Part shown: positions 50,538 to 58,682 of the stretch, piece after piece
How positions within the stretch are numbered: position 1 is the first letter of the stretch
How the letters are laid out: each line of letters opens with the position of its first letter
DNA from: Roseovarius pelagicus
GTDB lineage: Bacteria; Pseudomonadota; Alphaproteobacteria; Rhodobacterales; Rhodobacteraceae
Length of the DNA: 64,000 bases
Assembly (NCBI RefSeq): GCF_025639885.1
Contig: NZ_CP106739.1
Coordinates: 1 to 64,000, forward strand
Direction of reading: 5' to 3'
Notes under the pieces: model-generated
What the model was told of the DNA's origin: nothing
Databases searched by the model: none
Seen by the model: the letters and a program-made list of their open reading frames with translations, nothing else
Program-made: the position numbers and the translations under genes

Positions 50538-51266
50538 ATGAATACAGTCCACCGGGGCTGGACCGATCCCGGCATACGCCGGATCGTGATCCTGTCCTTC
50601 ATTGCCCTTTCGGCGCTCGTCCTGAGTGCGGGCAACGCTCTTGCCCATGCCGTCACAGAAGGTGACGCAGGCTACATCCAGGAAATCTGGGGGGTGAACA
50701 TCATCCCCTTCATGTATCTCGGCGCCAAGCACATGGTCACGGGATATGACCACATCCTGTTCCTGCTCGGCGTCGTCTTCTTCCTCTACCGGATGAAGGA
50801 CGTCGGCATCTATGTCAGCCTCTTCGCCATCGGCCATTCGACCACGATGCTGGCGGGCGTCTGGTTCGGATGGGGCATCAACGCCTACATCATCGACGCC
50901 ATCATCGGCCTTTCAGTCGTCTACAAGGCGCTCGACAATCTGGGGGCCTATCAACGCTGGTTCGGCTTCCAGCCCAACACCAAGGCCGCGACGCTGATCT
51001 TCGGCTTCTTCCACGGCACGGGCCTGGCCACGAAGATCCTAGACTACGAGATCGCGTCAGAGGGGCTGCTGGCCAATCTTCTGGCGTTCAACGTGGGCGT
51101 CGAGCTTGGCCAGATCATGGCGCTTGCCGTGATCCTCATCGTCATGGGGTTCTGGCGGAAATCCCCGAACTTCTTCCGCCAGGCTTACACCGCCAACGTC
51201 GTCATGATGTCCATGGGGTTCATCCTCATGGGCCTTCAAATCACCGGCTATTTCGTAGCCACCTGA
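50538..51266 (+). CDS. HupE/UreJ-like membrane protein (nickel/cobalt module)
   Basis: A 242-residue protein with a signal-like start (SALVLSAGNALAHA) and about six more helices. The conserved HupE/UreJ_2 signatures GAKHMVTGYDHILFLLGVVF, AIGHSTTML and FGFFHGTGLATKI are all present with their His residues, which likely line a metal path. Family members are nickel or cobalt permeases; here, with an exporter and repressor, uptake or efflux at low affinity is possible. It follows the His-rich gene by 60 bp. Confidence 0.88.
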   Translation: MNTVHRGWTDPGIRRIVILSFIALSALVLSAGNALAHAVTEGDAGYIQEIWGVNIIPFMYLGAKHMVTGYDHILFLLGVVFFLYRMKDVGIYVSLFAIGHSTTMLAGVWFGWGINAYIIDAIIGLSVVYKALDNLGAYQRWFGFQPNTKAATLIFGFFHGTGLATKILDYEIASEGLLANLLAFNVGVELGQIMALAVILIVMGFWRKSPNFFRQAYTANVVMMSMGFILMGLQITGYFVAT

Positions 51267-51282
51267 GAAATTGGAGACCCAA

Positions 51283-51906
51283 ATGTTCAACGCAGAAAAA
51301 CCAAGCCTCGATGAGCTGCCAAGCTCCGCGCAGCTGATCCGTTCCACCGCCATTGCGGCGGCCAGCGCCGTCGCGATCCTCGTGACCGTCGTGCTTCCCG
51401 CCGAATACAACATCGACCCGACCGGGATTGGCGGCGTTCTCGGGCTGAGCGAGATGGGCGAGATCAAAGCCCAGCTTGCGGAGGAGGCCGAAGCCGACAG
51501 GTTGATGGAGCTTGAGGCAGACGAGCAGTCGAGCCTGATGAACGATTTCTTCGGACTTTTTGTCGGCGCGGCACATGCACAGGAGGCCGAAATCTGGCGT
51601 GACGAAACCACCTTTACGCTTGCACCCGGCGACAGTGCCGAGTGGAAGCTGGTCATGGAAGAGGGCCAGACGGTGGAATACCGAATGCTGGTCGATGGCG
51701 GTCGGGTGAATTTTGACATGCACGGCCACGGCGGCGGCAATTCGGTGACCTATGAAAAGGGCCGCGGTTCGACGGGCGACGAGGGCGAGATCATCGCGGC
51801 ATTCGACGGCGAACACGGATGGTTCTGGCGGAATCGGGACAGCCAGCCCGCAACCGTGACTGTCCAGGTGCGCGGCGAATACACCGAATTCAAAGACGCA
51901 AGTTGA
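51283..51906 (+). CDS. Membrane-anchored periplasmic protein
   Basis: A 207-residue protein from ATG 51283 (GGAGACCCA upstream). One membrane helix near residues 25-45 (TAIAAASAVAILVTVVLPAE) is followed by a periplasmic part with helical acidic region and then a beta-rich end (FTLAPGDSAEWKLVMEEGQT, MHGHGGGNSVTYEKG). Often called transmembrane anchor protein, and seen next to HupE-like genes in metal islands. The end resembles an immunoglobulin or cupredoxin-like fold without obvious copper ligands. Confidence 0.75.
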   Translation: MFNAEKPSLDELPSSAQLIRSTAIAAASAVAILVTVVLPAEYNIDPTGIGGVLGLSEMGEIKAQLAEEAEADRLMELEADEQSSLMNDFFGLFVGAAHAQEAEIWRDETTFTLAPGDSAEWKLVMEEGQTVEYRMLVDGGRVNFDMHGHGGGNSVTYEKGRGSTGDEGEIIAAFDGEHGWFWRNRDSQPATVTVQVRGEYTEFKDAS

Positions 51907-52080
51907 CACAAGGGCAGCCACCCGCATGAAAAGATGCGGGTGGTTGCCTGGCTCCGAAACAGACATTGGATGAGTCCGCAGTCTCGCCTCAGATTTTCCC
52001 CCGAAACCAACCTCGGGCATCTTTTGGCCAATCAGTGAGTACCCGCGTGGCAATGTCACGCCTATGTTACGGGATACTTC

Positions 52081-52111
52081 TTGACCTCCCCCTACTGGAA
52101 GCTTGCATAAG
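52081..52111 (+). promoter_or_regulatory. MerR/CueR-type copper promoter
   Basis: TTGACC (-35, 52081-52086) and CATAAG (-10, 52106-52111) are separated by 19 bp, the long spacing typical of MerR-family-activated promoters. The spacer CCCCCTACTGGAAG forms an imperfect dyad like CueR/HmrR sites (CCTTCC...GGAAGG). Confidence 0.65.
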
Positions 52112-52117
52112 GATCGC

Positions 52118-52471
52118 ATGATCTGCGTTTTCCGCCTCATTTTGATTCTTGCATTGAGCTTCGGTGCCGTGGTTGCGCCGGATGTATCGGCAGCGAATGC
52201 GGCTGAGGCAGCAATGGCTCAGATGGTGGGCGCTGAAAGCGGGGACGACCATTGCGGCGGATGCGATCCGATCGGATTTGCTGACGGGATAACCTGCGAG
52301 GGTGGGTGTACAGTCCCTTGTGGCGCGGGAACTACGGCCGGTATCGTAGCTCGTACGTCAGCGATGACGCTTGAGATGGCCTTCGGTGTTGTCATCCCGG
52401 TCGCGGGACCTGTGATCCCGATTGGCGCGGTTCCCTCCCTTGATCCATTTCCTCCCAAGCTGCCTGTCTGA
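52118..52471 (+). CDS. Exported Cys-rich protein, first gene of the copper operon
   Basis: A 117-residue protein from ATG 52118 (AAGGATCGC upstream). Signal peptide: CVFRLILILALSFGAVVAPD then VSA. Mature part has two Cys groups (DDHCGGCDP, CEGGCTVPCG) that could bind Cu(I). The C terminus is hydrophobic and Pro-rich (GVVIPVAGPVIPIG). The gene directly follows the MerR-type promoter, so its expression should be copper-dependent. No named family recognised; periplasmic copper binder is the best guess. Confidence 0.65.
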   Translation: MICVFRLILILALSFGAVVAPDVSAANAAEAAMAQMVGAESGDDHCGGCDPIGFADGITCEGGCTVPCGAGTTAGIVARTSAMTLEMAFGVVIPVAGPVIPIGAVPSLDPFPPKLPV

Positions 52472-52561
52472 ACCTGATAACGGCCTCGCTTGTTGCGGGG
52501 CCTGACCGTTGCCTTGGCCGAAGCTGGCTGAGTGCGACCCTTTCAGATCAAGGCAGAAGTA

Positions 52562-54001
52562 ATGACCCTCAACAGACTGATTTCACGGCGGCACGTGCTG
52601 TGCACCGGTGCCGCTTTCACGGCCATATCCGCTCTGTCACCGGCACGAGTAGCGATGGCAGGTCCGACAGAGGACCCATTCTTGCTACGCGCTGCGGCCG
52701 GACAAGCCGCCCTGCGACCGGCACCCTACGGCTCTACCGACGTCTGGAGCTACAACGGATCCCTCCCCGGCCCCGAGATCCGGGTGCGGCAGGGAGACCG
52801 AATTCGGGTTCTGGCCCAGAACGGGCTAAATGAAGGGACGACGGTCCACTGGCATGGCATTCGCACACCCAATGCGATGGACGGCGTGCCGTTCCTGACA
52901 CAGGACCCGATCCCGGTCGGTGGCGAGTTTCTCTACGAATTCGATGCGCTGGACGCAGGTACGTTCTGGTATCACCCGCACCAGCGCAGTTCGGAACAGG
53001 TCGGCCGCGGCCTTTACGGGCCGCTGATCGTCGAGGAGGCGGACCCGATCCGTGTGGATCGCGACCTGACTTGGATGCTCGATGACTGGCGCATGACCCG
53101 AGAAGGACAGATTGCCGGGGACTTCGGAAGCCGTCACGACGCCATGCACGGCGGCCGCATCGGCAATTCCGTGACCATCAACGGTCAGATGCCGGAACGC
53201 ATCTCCGTGCGATCCGGAGAACGCATCCGCCTGCGGTTGATCAACGCGGCGAATGCCCGGATCTTCGGGCTGGATTTCGGGGGGCTTGCGCCGGTCGTGG
53301 TCGCTCTGGACGGTCAACCCGTGTCACCTCATGTACCAGACGATGACATCGTGGTGGTCGGCCCGGCCATGCGTGTCGATCTGGTGATCGACATGACCGG
53401 CAAGCCTGGCGACGCCCTCACCGTCACCGATGCCTTTTACGAAGGCCTCGAATACCGTCTGGTCGATCTCGCTTACGGGCCTGACAGGCTGCGGGACAGT
53501 GTGCCGGATTGGTCGATGGACCTGCCGCCCAACCCGCTGGCCGAACCGGATATGGCGTCGGCTGCGCGACATCAAATCGTCTTCAACGGCGGCATGATGG
53601 GGCAGATGATGATGGGCGGCGGCATGGGGTCCATGATGGAGCAGATGCGCGAAGGCAATATGTGGTTCATCAACGGCAAAGCAGCAACGGGGCACATGAT
53701 GGATCCATTGCTGGTCCTGCCGCAGGGCACGTCGCATGTGCTGCAGATGGACAATCGCACCGCGTGGCATCACCCGATGCATCTTCATGGACATTCGTTC
53801 CGTGTGATCACACGGAACGGCCAACCGACACGGCATCGCGAATGGCAGGACACCGTCCTGATGGCACCGGAGGAACGGGTCGAGATCGCCTTCGTGGCGG
53901 ACAATCCGGGAGACTGGATGTTCCATTGTCACATCCTGGAACACCAGGCGGCTGGCATGATGGGCATCATACGTGTCGATCCTGGCACGACCAAAACCTG
54001 A
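52562..54001 (+). CDS. Multicopper oxidase (CopA/CueO-like)
   Basis: A 479-residue protein with a Tat-like start (ISRRHVLCTGAAF). All four copper motifs are visible: HWHG (96-99), WYHPH (to 140), HHPMHLHGH, and HCHILEHQAAGM near the end. A Met-rich insert (GGMMGQMMMGGGMGSMMEQM) sits before the last cupredoxin domain, as in periplasmic Cu(I) oxidases. It oxidises Cu(I) to the less toxic Cu(II). Start ATG 52562 follows AAGGCAGAAGTA. Confidence 0.94.
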   Translation: MTLNRLISRRHVLCTGAAFTAISALSPARVAMAGPTEDPFLLRAAAGQAALRPAPYGSTDVWSYNGSLPGPEIRVRQGDRIRVLAQNGLNEGTTVHWHGIRTPNAMDGVPFLTQDPIPVGGEFLYEFDALDAGTFWYHPHQRSSEQVGRGLYGPLIVEEADPIRVDRDLTWMLDDWRMTREGQIAGDFGSRHDAMHGGRIGNSVTINGQMPERISVRSGERIRLRLINAANARIFGLDFGGLAPVVVALDGQPVSPHVPDDDIVVVGPAMRVDLVIDMTGKPGDALTVTDAFYEGLEYRLVDLAYGPDRLRDSVPDWSMDLPPNPLAEPDMASAARHQIVFNGGMMGQMMMGGGMGSMMEQMREGNMWFINGKAATGHMMDPLLVLPQGTSHVLQMDNRTAWHHPMHLHGHSFRVITRNGQPTRHREWQDTVLMAPEERVEIAFVADNPGDWMFHCHILEHQAAGMMGIIRVDPGTTKT

Positions 54002-54041
54002 AACAATCTCACGTAACGATCACCACGAAAGGAAAGAACCG

Positions 54042-54497
54042 ATGAAGAAACTAATTGGACTTGCCAGTCTTGGCACCGCAGGTGCTGCCGCTGTCCTTGC
54101 AATGAGCCTGAATGCCGCGCCTGCCGCAGCGCAAGAGGCCACGCTCTACAAGAACCCGCAATGCGGATGCTGCGAGAGCTATGCGGACTACCTCCGCGAG
54201 AACGGTTTCACGGTGGAGGTGAAGCCGACCCACGATCTGGCCCAAATCAGCCGCGAGGCAGGTATCCCGGATGACTTTCAGGGCTGCCATACCGCCTTTC
54301 TGGGCGACTACGTCGTCAGCGGCCATGTGCCGGTCGATGTCGTCAACAGGATGCTTGAGGAGCGCCCGGAAATTGCCGGTGTGACGCTTCCCGGCATGCC
54401 GTTGGGGTCGCCGGGTATGGGGGGCGCGAAGCAGGAGCCGTTCAAGATTTACACCGTCGAAGAAGGTGTGAATCCGACCGTCTATGCGGTCGAATGA
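54042..54497 (+). CDS. DUF411 periplasmic metal-binding protein
   Basis: A 151-residue protein with a signal peptide (cut after APAAAQ). DUF411 signature YKNPQCGCCESYADYLRENG and GCHTAFLGDYVVSGHVPVD are exact. CGCC and the Cys-His pair probably bind copper. DUF411 genes almost always accompany multicopper oxidases in copper islands. GAAAGGAAAG gives a good ribosome site. Length is normal. Confidence 0.92.
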   Translation: MKKLIGLASLGTAGAAAVLAMSLNAAPAAAQEATLYKNPQCGCCESYADYLRENGFTVEVKPTHDLAQISREAGIPDDFQGCHTAFLGDYVVSGHVPVDVVNRMLEERPEIAGVTLPGMPLGSPGMGGAKQEPFKIYTVEEGVNPTVYAVE

Positions 54498-54563
54498 TCA
54501 AGTGCGCGGTCTGGCGCGATCCCGCATCAAACCAGTTTCAAGGAAAATCAAAGGATAAATTGC

Positions 54564-54698
54564 ATGATGATGGACGGTGGAATGATGGGTGGCGGCATGA
54601 TGATCGCGATGGGTCTCGTTTGGTTGCTGATCGTGGGAGTGCTGTTGCTCGCGGCGATCGCCTTGGTCAAATACATCCGCTCGGACAGTGGAAAATAG
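54564..54698 (+). CDS. Met/Gly-rich membrane microprotein (44 aa)
   Basis: ATG 54564 with AAAGGA eight bases upstream. It encodes MMMDGGMMGGGMMIAMGLVW followed by a hydrophobic helix (LLIVGVLLLAAIALV) and a short KYIRSDSGK tail. The Met-rich N terminus would face the periplasm and could bind Cu(I). It is placed between DUF411 and cytochrome c genes in one operon. No close family known to me. Confidence 0.6.
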   Translation: MMMDGGMMGGGMMIAMGLVWLLIVGVLLLAAIALVKYIRSDSGK

Positions 54699-54710
54699 AA
54701 ATGTGCCGGG

Positions 54711-54869
54711 ATGCGGAATGAAGGTGCCAACAGCGGCGACAGCCTGTTGTCAATGGGATTGGTCTGGGCGCTTTGCGTCCTGCTTATCCTGTCGTTGCTT
54801 GTGGCATTTTTTACGCTCTGTATGTGGCTCGCAAAAAGAAGGCGGAAGCGCAGTGAAAAACACCATTAG
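54711..54869 (+). CDS. Membrane microprotein (52 aa) overlapping the cytochrome c gene
   Basis: ATG 54711 opens MRNEGANSGDSLLSMGLVWA, then a single membrane helix (CVLLILSLLVAFFTLCMWLA) and a very basic tail (KRRRKRSEKHH). It overlaps the cytochrome c start by 17 bp, suggesting translational coupling. No ribosome site is strong (GCCGGG). A helix of the positive-inside type makes it credible as a small inner-membrane protein. Confidence 0.5.
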   Translation: MRNEGANSGDSLLSMGLVWALCVLLILSLLVAFFTLCMWLAKRRRKRSEKHH

Positions 54870-55278
54870 GCTCGCCACGATTCTGCTCGCTGCAACGGTC
54901 TTACCCGTTGCAGCACAGAGCGACTTGCTCATGGGCGAGCGCCTCTATCAGGAGAATTGTGCCAGTTGCCATGGCATAAAGCTGGAGGGGCAAGCCGATT
55001 GGAAATCAAGATTGTCGAACGGCAGGATGCCTGCGCCGCCCCATGACGCCTCGGGGCATACATGGCACCATACGGACCGCGTGCTTGTAGACATCATCAC
55101 GCGCGGACCGGCGGCGGTTGTCGGGAACGGTTACGAAAGCGATATGCCCGGATATGGCGGCGTGCTGGCAGACGGGGAGATCGCCGCAATCCTCGACTAC
55201 ATCAAGAGTACATGGCCCGAACGGGAGCGTAGCTTTCAGTCTGACCGGAGCCGTGAGGATGAACAGGCACAGCCATGA
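54853..55278 (+). CDS. Periplasmic c-type cytochrome
   Basis: A 141-residue protein from GTG 54853 (GGAAGCGCA upstream); the longer open frame upstream overlaps the microprotein. Signal peptide ends AAQS. Heme site CASCH at 36-40; the axial Met is in SDMPGYGG. A class I cytochrome c. In the copper operon it may take electrons from the multicopper oxidase or serve oxidase assembly. Its end overlaps the next start (ATGA). Confidence 0.88.
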   Translation: MKNTIRLATILLAATVLPVAAQSDLLMGERLYQENCASCHGIKLEGQADWKSRLSNGRMPAPPHDASGHTWHHTDRVLVDIITRGPAAVVGNGYESDMPGYGGVLADGEIAAILDYIKSTWPERERSFQSDRSREDEQAQP

Positions 55279-55871
55279 CGCAAATGGGTGAGGCAAAAGG
55301 CAAACCGAAAGCGCAGCGCAGGATATCAATTTCTGTGCTGGTGCCGCTGATTGCGTTTGCGCTTATGGCTCTCTTTGGTTGGAGGCTCTTTACAGGGGAT
55401 GATAGTCTGCCTTCGGCTCTGCTCGGCAAACCTGTGCCCGACTTCGCGCTTCCCCCGGTGCTCGGACGCGAGGACGGTCTTTCGACGCAGGATCTGATTG
55501 GCCATGTCTCTTTGGTGAACGTCTTCGCCTCGTGGTGTGTGCCCTGTCGTGCCGAACACCCGCTGTTCATGGAATTGAGCGCCGCAGGCGAAGTGCCGCT
55601 CTACGGGATCAACTACAAGGATCCGCCGGAACAGGCACGCTCCTGGCTCGACGAATTGGGCGATCCCTACGCCCGTGTTGGGGCCGACGTCGACGGACGC
55701 GCAGGTATCGAATGGGGAGTGTACGGCGTGCCCGAAACCTACGTGATCGCTGCTGACGGTACAATCGCCTTCCGCCATGTCGGGCCGATCACGCGGGCGA
55801 TTTTGCAGAAAACTCTGTTGCCGATGGTCCGTGACCTGAAAACCCGAACTACCAAGGAGCCAAAGCTATGA
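55275..55871 (+). CDS. DsbE/CcmG-like thioredoxin
   Basis: A 198-residue protein anchored by one N-terminal helix (ISVLVPLIAFALMALFGWRL). The thioredoxin domain has WCVPC at 87-91, preceded by LVNVFAS, and YGVYGVPETYVIAADG with the cis-Pro, as in CcmG/DsbE. It reduces apocytochrome c or copper-site thiols in the periplasm using electrons from CcdA, which is encoded at the end of the same operon. Overlaps both neighbours by 4 bp. Confidence 0.92.
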   Translation: MTQMGEAKGKPKAQRRISISVLVPLIAFALMALFGWRLFTGDDSLPSALLGKPVPDFALPPVLGREDGLSTQDLIGHVSLVNVFASWCVPCRAEHPLFMELSAAGEVPLYGINYKDPPEQARSWLDELGDPYARVGADVDGRAGIEWGVYGVPETYVIAADGTIAFRHVGPITRAILQKTLLPMVRDLKTRTTKEPKL

Positions 55872-56380
55872 AATATCTCAAACCGTCGCTGGTCGCCTGG
55901 GCACTTTCCGTCAGCGCAACTTTTGCCGGGCCGCAAGGGTTTGCGCTGCACGACGCGCCGCAGCCAGTGATCAATGTGCGCTACGAGAAAGAAGACGGCA
56001 GCCGTGGCGATATGGAGGATTTTCGCGGCAAGGTGATCCTCGTGAACGTCTGGGCAACGTGGTGCGTGCCCTGCCGTGAGGAAATGCCGACGCTGGATGC
56101 GCTTCAGGCGGAACTTGGCAGCGATGACTTCGAGGTTGTCGCCCTGTCCATCGACAGGGCCGGATCGCCCGTCGTGCGGCGTTTCTACGACGAGATCGGT
56201 GTCACCAATCTCAAGATGTATGTCGACAAGACAATGCTGTCGATGACCGCGCTGCGCACCGTCGGTCTGCCGACGACGATCCTGATCGACTCGCAGGGGC
56301 AGGAGCTGGGACGGTTGGTCGGCCCGGCCGAATGGGATGATCCCGAGATGGTATCATTCTTGCGGAGTTTTATCGAATGA
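55868..56380 (+). CDS. TlpA-like periplasmic thioredoxin
   Basis: A 170-residue protein with a cleavable signal peptide (LVAWALSVSATFA). The redox site is WCVPC at 65-69 with LVNVWAT before it and RTVGLPTTILIDSQG carrying the cis-Pro. TlpA-type proteins reduce CuA-site or SCO cysteines during cytochrome oxidase assembly. Second thioredoxin of this operon, starting in the ATGA overlap with the first. Confidence 0.92.
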   Translation: MKYLKPSLVAWALSVSATFAGPQGFALHDAPQPVINVRYEKEDGSRGDMEDFRGKVILVNVWATWCVPCREEMPTLDALQAELGSDDFEVVALSIDRAGSPVVRRFYDEIGVTNLKMYVDKTMLSMTALRTVGLPTTILIDSQGQELGRLVGPAEWDDPEMVSFLRSFIE

Positions 56381-56462
56381 GTGCTGCCAAAAGAATAGCG
56401 CCCGCCCTTGACCTTCCGGTTACTGGAATGGCTGTTTTTCAAACCTCTAAAGGATTTTCCGG

Positions 56463-56762
56463 ATGACCGACTTATCACCTTCCAACGATGCGAGTGTCGC
56501 CGAGATTGCAAGGGCAGGCCACTGGCCCCGGTGGTTGACGCGCAGACGTTTGCTGTTTGCCGGTGCGGCAACCGTGATGGGCGGCGGCATGGCACTGAAC
56601 TGGGGATGGCTCACCGCGATCGGACTCGCGCCCATTCTGGTCTCGCTGGCACCCTGTGCCGTGATGTGCGGCCTCGGTCTGTGCATGAAGGGCGGGTCCG
56701 GCGGGAAATGCAGCGATGTGGGAAGCGCCAATCCCGATCAAACCGAAGGGCGAGAAAATTGA
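56463..56762 (+). CDS. Small membrane protein with Cys-rich tail (99 aa)
   Basis: Two membrane segments (LLFAGAATVMGGGMALNWGW and TAIGLAPILVSLAPCAVMCG) followed by a Cys/Gly-rich cytoplasmic or periplasmic tail (CGLGLCMKGGSGGKCSD). Such short proteins accompany SCO1/CcdA in copper islands. AAAGGATTTTCC precedes the ATG. The stop overlaps the SCO1 start (TTGA). Family not named; copper handling is inferred from position and Cys pairs. Confidence 0.7.
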   Translation: MTDLSPSNDASVAEIARAGHWPRWLTRRRLLFAGAATVMGGGMALNWGWLTAIGLAPILVSLAPCAVMCGLGLCMKGGSGGKCSDVGSANPDQTEGREN

Positions 56763-57457
56763 GCAGGTCTCTGACACGGCGCGCCGTCTTGGCGACACTT
56801 GTAGCCACGATTTCCTCTCCGGCCTTCGCAGACCACCCTGGGGAAAATCTTGACGCGCGCATGTTCGAAATGGAGCCATACTTCCAGGCCATCGATACAG
56901 CGCAAGCCCCTAGTTTCGAATTGCAGGATGCGGAAGGCAAACCCGTGCACTTGTCGGACTTCAGCGACAAGGCCGTCATCCTGCATTTCATTTACGCCAA
57001 TTGCCCGGATATCTGCCCGCTCCATGCCGAAAAGATCGCGGCGGTTCAGGCTTCGATCAACGACGGACCGATGAAGGATCTGGTGCAGTTCATCTCGATC
57101 ACCACCGATCCGGTGAATGACACGCCTGACGTTCTGCGCGAATACGCGGAACGGCATGGGTTTGATCCGACGAACTGGGTCATTCTGACCAAACGGCCCG
57201 ATCAGGCTGACGACGCAACGCGCCTTTTGGCACGGGACTATGGGCTCGAGTTCACGATGACCGCTGACAGCGACATGATGATGCACGGCGCGGTCACCCA
57301 TGTCGTGGATATCGGCGGGCGGTTTGCCGCAAAGTTCCATGGCATGGACTTCAAGAATGTGAACCTGATCCTGTATGTCAGCGAGTTGATCAACAATGCC
57401 CAGCATCGACGCCGAGAACGCGGTTGGTGGGACCGGCTGACGGGGGCGTATCAATGA
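56759..57457 (+). CDS. SCO1/SenC copper chaperone
   Basis: A 232-residue protein. Start taken as TTG 56759, overlapping the preceding stop by 4 bp with AAGGG upstream; a longer frame to 56408 overlaps that gene and is rejected. Signal peptide ends PAFA. The copper site is CPDIC (Cys82, Cys86) plus His176 in MMHGAVTHVVD, and the fold is peroxiredoxin-like (SFELQDAEGKPVHLSDF). SCO proteins load CuA of cytochrome oxidase or act as thiol reductases. Overlaps the next gene by ATGA. Confidence 0.92.
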   Translation: MSRSLTRRAVLATLVATISSPAFADHPGENLDARMFEMEPYFQAIDTAQAPSFELQDAEGKPVHLSDFSDKAVILHFIYANCPDICPLHAEKIAAVQASINDGPMKDLVQFISITTDPVNDTPDVLREYAERHGFDPTNWVILTKRPDQADDATRLLARDYGLEFTMTADSDMMMHGAVTHVVDIGGRFAAKFHGMDFKNVNLILYVSELINNAQHRRRERGWWDRLTGAYQ

Positions 57458-57945
57458 GTAATGCCGCGATTGGCGTCATGCAGTCCGTGCCGGATAGAAT
57501 TTCCCTGACAGCACTCCGTCGATATTTTTCGGTGATCATCCCGGCTAATCTGATCTGGGAGTTCGCCCACATGCCGCTCTACACGATCTGGAACGAGGGC
57601 ACCTGGGGTGAGATCGTCTTCGCCGCGGTTCATTGCACGGGAGGCGACATCCTGATTGCCATGAGCGCGCTGGTGCTCGCCTTGATGATGTCGGGCCGAG
57701 GCTGGCCCATTGTCGCTTCGACGCGACGCTCGGTTACCGTCCTGACGGTGGTGTTCGGGTTGGGATATACGCTGTTCAGCGAATGGCTCAACAGCGTGAT
57801 CCGCGCCGCCTGGGCCTATTCAGACCTGATGCCGATCATTCCGATTCTCGATGCAGGGTTGTCGCCGGTACTGCAATGGATCGTAATCCCGCTGATTGCC
57901 TTCTGGTGGGCATCACGGCCCTTTAGCGGACATGGAAACGCATGA
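57454..57945 (+). CDS. Conserved integral membrane protein of the copper operon
   Basis: A 163-residue protein with four predicted helices (IIPANLIWEFAHMPLYTIW, ILIAMSALVLALMMSG, VTVLTVVFGLGYTLFSEW, VLQWIVIPLIAFWWAS). It has His and Trp residues in membrane segments (AHMPL, AVHCTGGD) that could bind metal. It starts in the ATGA overlap with SCO1 and ends in the ATGA overlap with ccdA. Family not recognised. Confidence 0.75.
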   Translation: MSNAAIGVMQSVPDRISLTALRRYFSVIIPANLIWEFAHMPLYTIWNEGTWGEIVFAAVHCTGGDILIAMSALVLALMMSGRGWPIVASTRRSVTVLTVVFGLGYTLFSEWLNSVIRAAWAYSDLMPIIPILDAGLSPVLQWIVIPLIAFWWASRPFSGHGNA

Positions 57946-58682
57946 TGGATATTTCCGGCATCGGCATCTTCGCGGCCTTTCTGGCGGGGGCCATTTCGTT
58001 CCTGTCACCCTGCGTCCTGCCACTGGTTCCGGGCTATGTTTCCTACATCGCAGGCCAGCCGGGTTTGCGCACGACACGGTCGGTCGGTCTGCGGGCGCGC
58101 GCCGGGGCACTGGGCCTAAGCACCTGCTTCGTTCTGGGGTTTTCGACGGTTTTCGTCGCCCTCGGGGCCGGGGCCAGCGCGATCGGATCATTGCTGCTGA
58201 CATGGCGCATCGAGCTGAACTATCTGGGCGGCGCGATCATCATCCTGTTCGGACTGGTCATGTTGGGCGTCTTTCGTCTGGATGCCTTCTCGCGCGACAC
58301 CCGCTTCACACTCGACATTCCGGGGGGTCGCCCGCTTGGAGCCTACGTACTGGGCTTGGCCTTCGCCTTTGGTTGGACCCCCTGCATCGGACCGATCCTT
58401 GGCGCGATCCTGACACTCAGTTCGACTTCCGGCGGTATGTCGGACGGCATCTGGCTGCTGTCGATCTATTCCGCGGGGCTGGGCGTGCCGTTCCTGTTGG
58501 CCGCGCTGTTCACCGATGCCATCGCCGCGCGGGTCAGACAGATCGGCAAGGCCGGTCGCTGGCTCTACAAGGGCGCAGGCGTCGCCATGATCATCATGGG
58601 CGTTGCCATCATGACCGGCCAATTGTCCCGGTTTGCTTACTGGCTCCTGGGAACGTTTCCATTCCTGGCCTCAATCGGTTAA
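57942..58682 (+). CDS. ccdA: CcdA-type cytochrome c biogenesis / thiol transporter
   Basis: A 246-residue protein with six helices. Conserved SFLSPCVLPLVPGY (first redox Cys with Pro) and FAFGWTPCIGPILGAIL (second) define CcdA/DsbD-beta. It carries electrons from cytoplasmic thioredoxin to the periplasmic TlpA- and CcmG-like proteins encoded upstream. Last gene on the plus strand; its stop codon overlaps the stop of the convergent permease gene in a shared TTAA. Confidence 0.92.
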   Translation: MMDISGIGIFAAFLAGAISFLSPCVLPLVPGYVSYIAGQPGLRTTRSVGLRARAGALGLSTCFVLGFSTVFVALGAGASAIGSLLLTWRIELNYLGGAIIILFGLVMLGVFRLDAFSRDTRFTLDIPGGRPLGAYVLGLAFAFGWTPCIGPILGAILTLSSTSGGMSDGIWLLSIYSAGLGVPFLLAALFTDAIAARVRQIGKAGRWLYKGAGVAMIIMGVAIMTGQLSRFAYWLLGTFPFLASIG

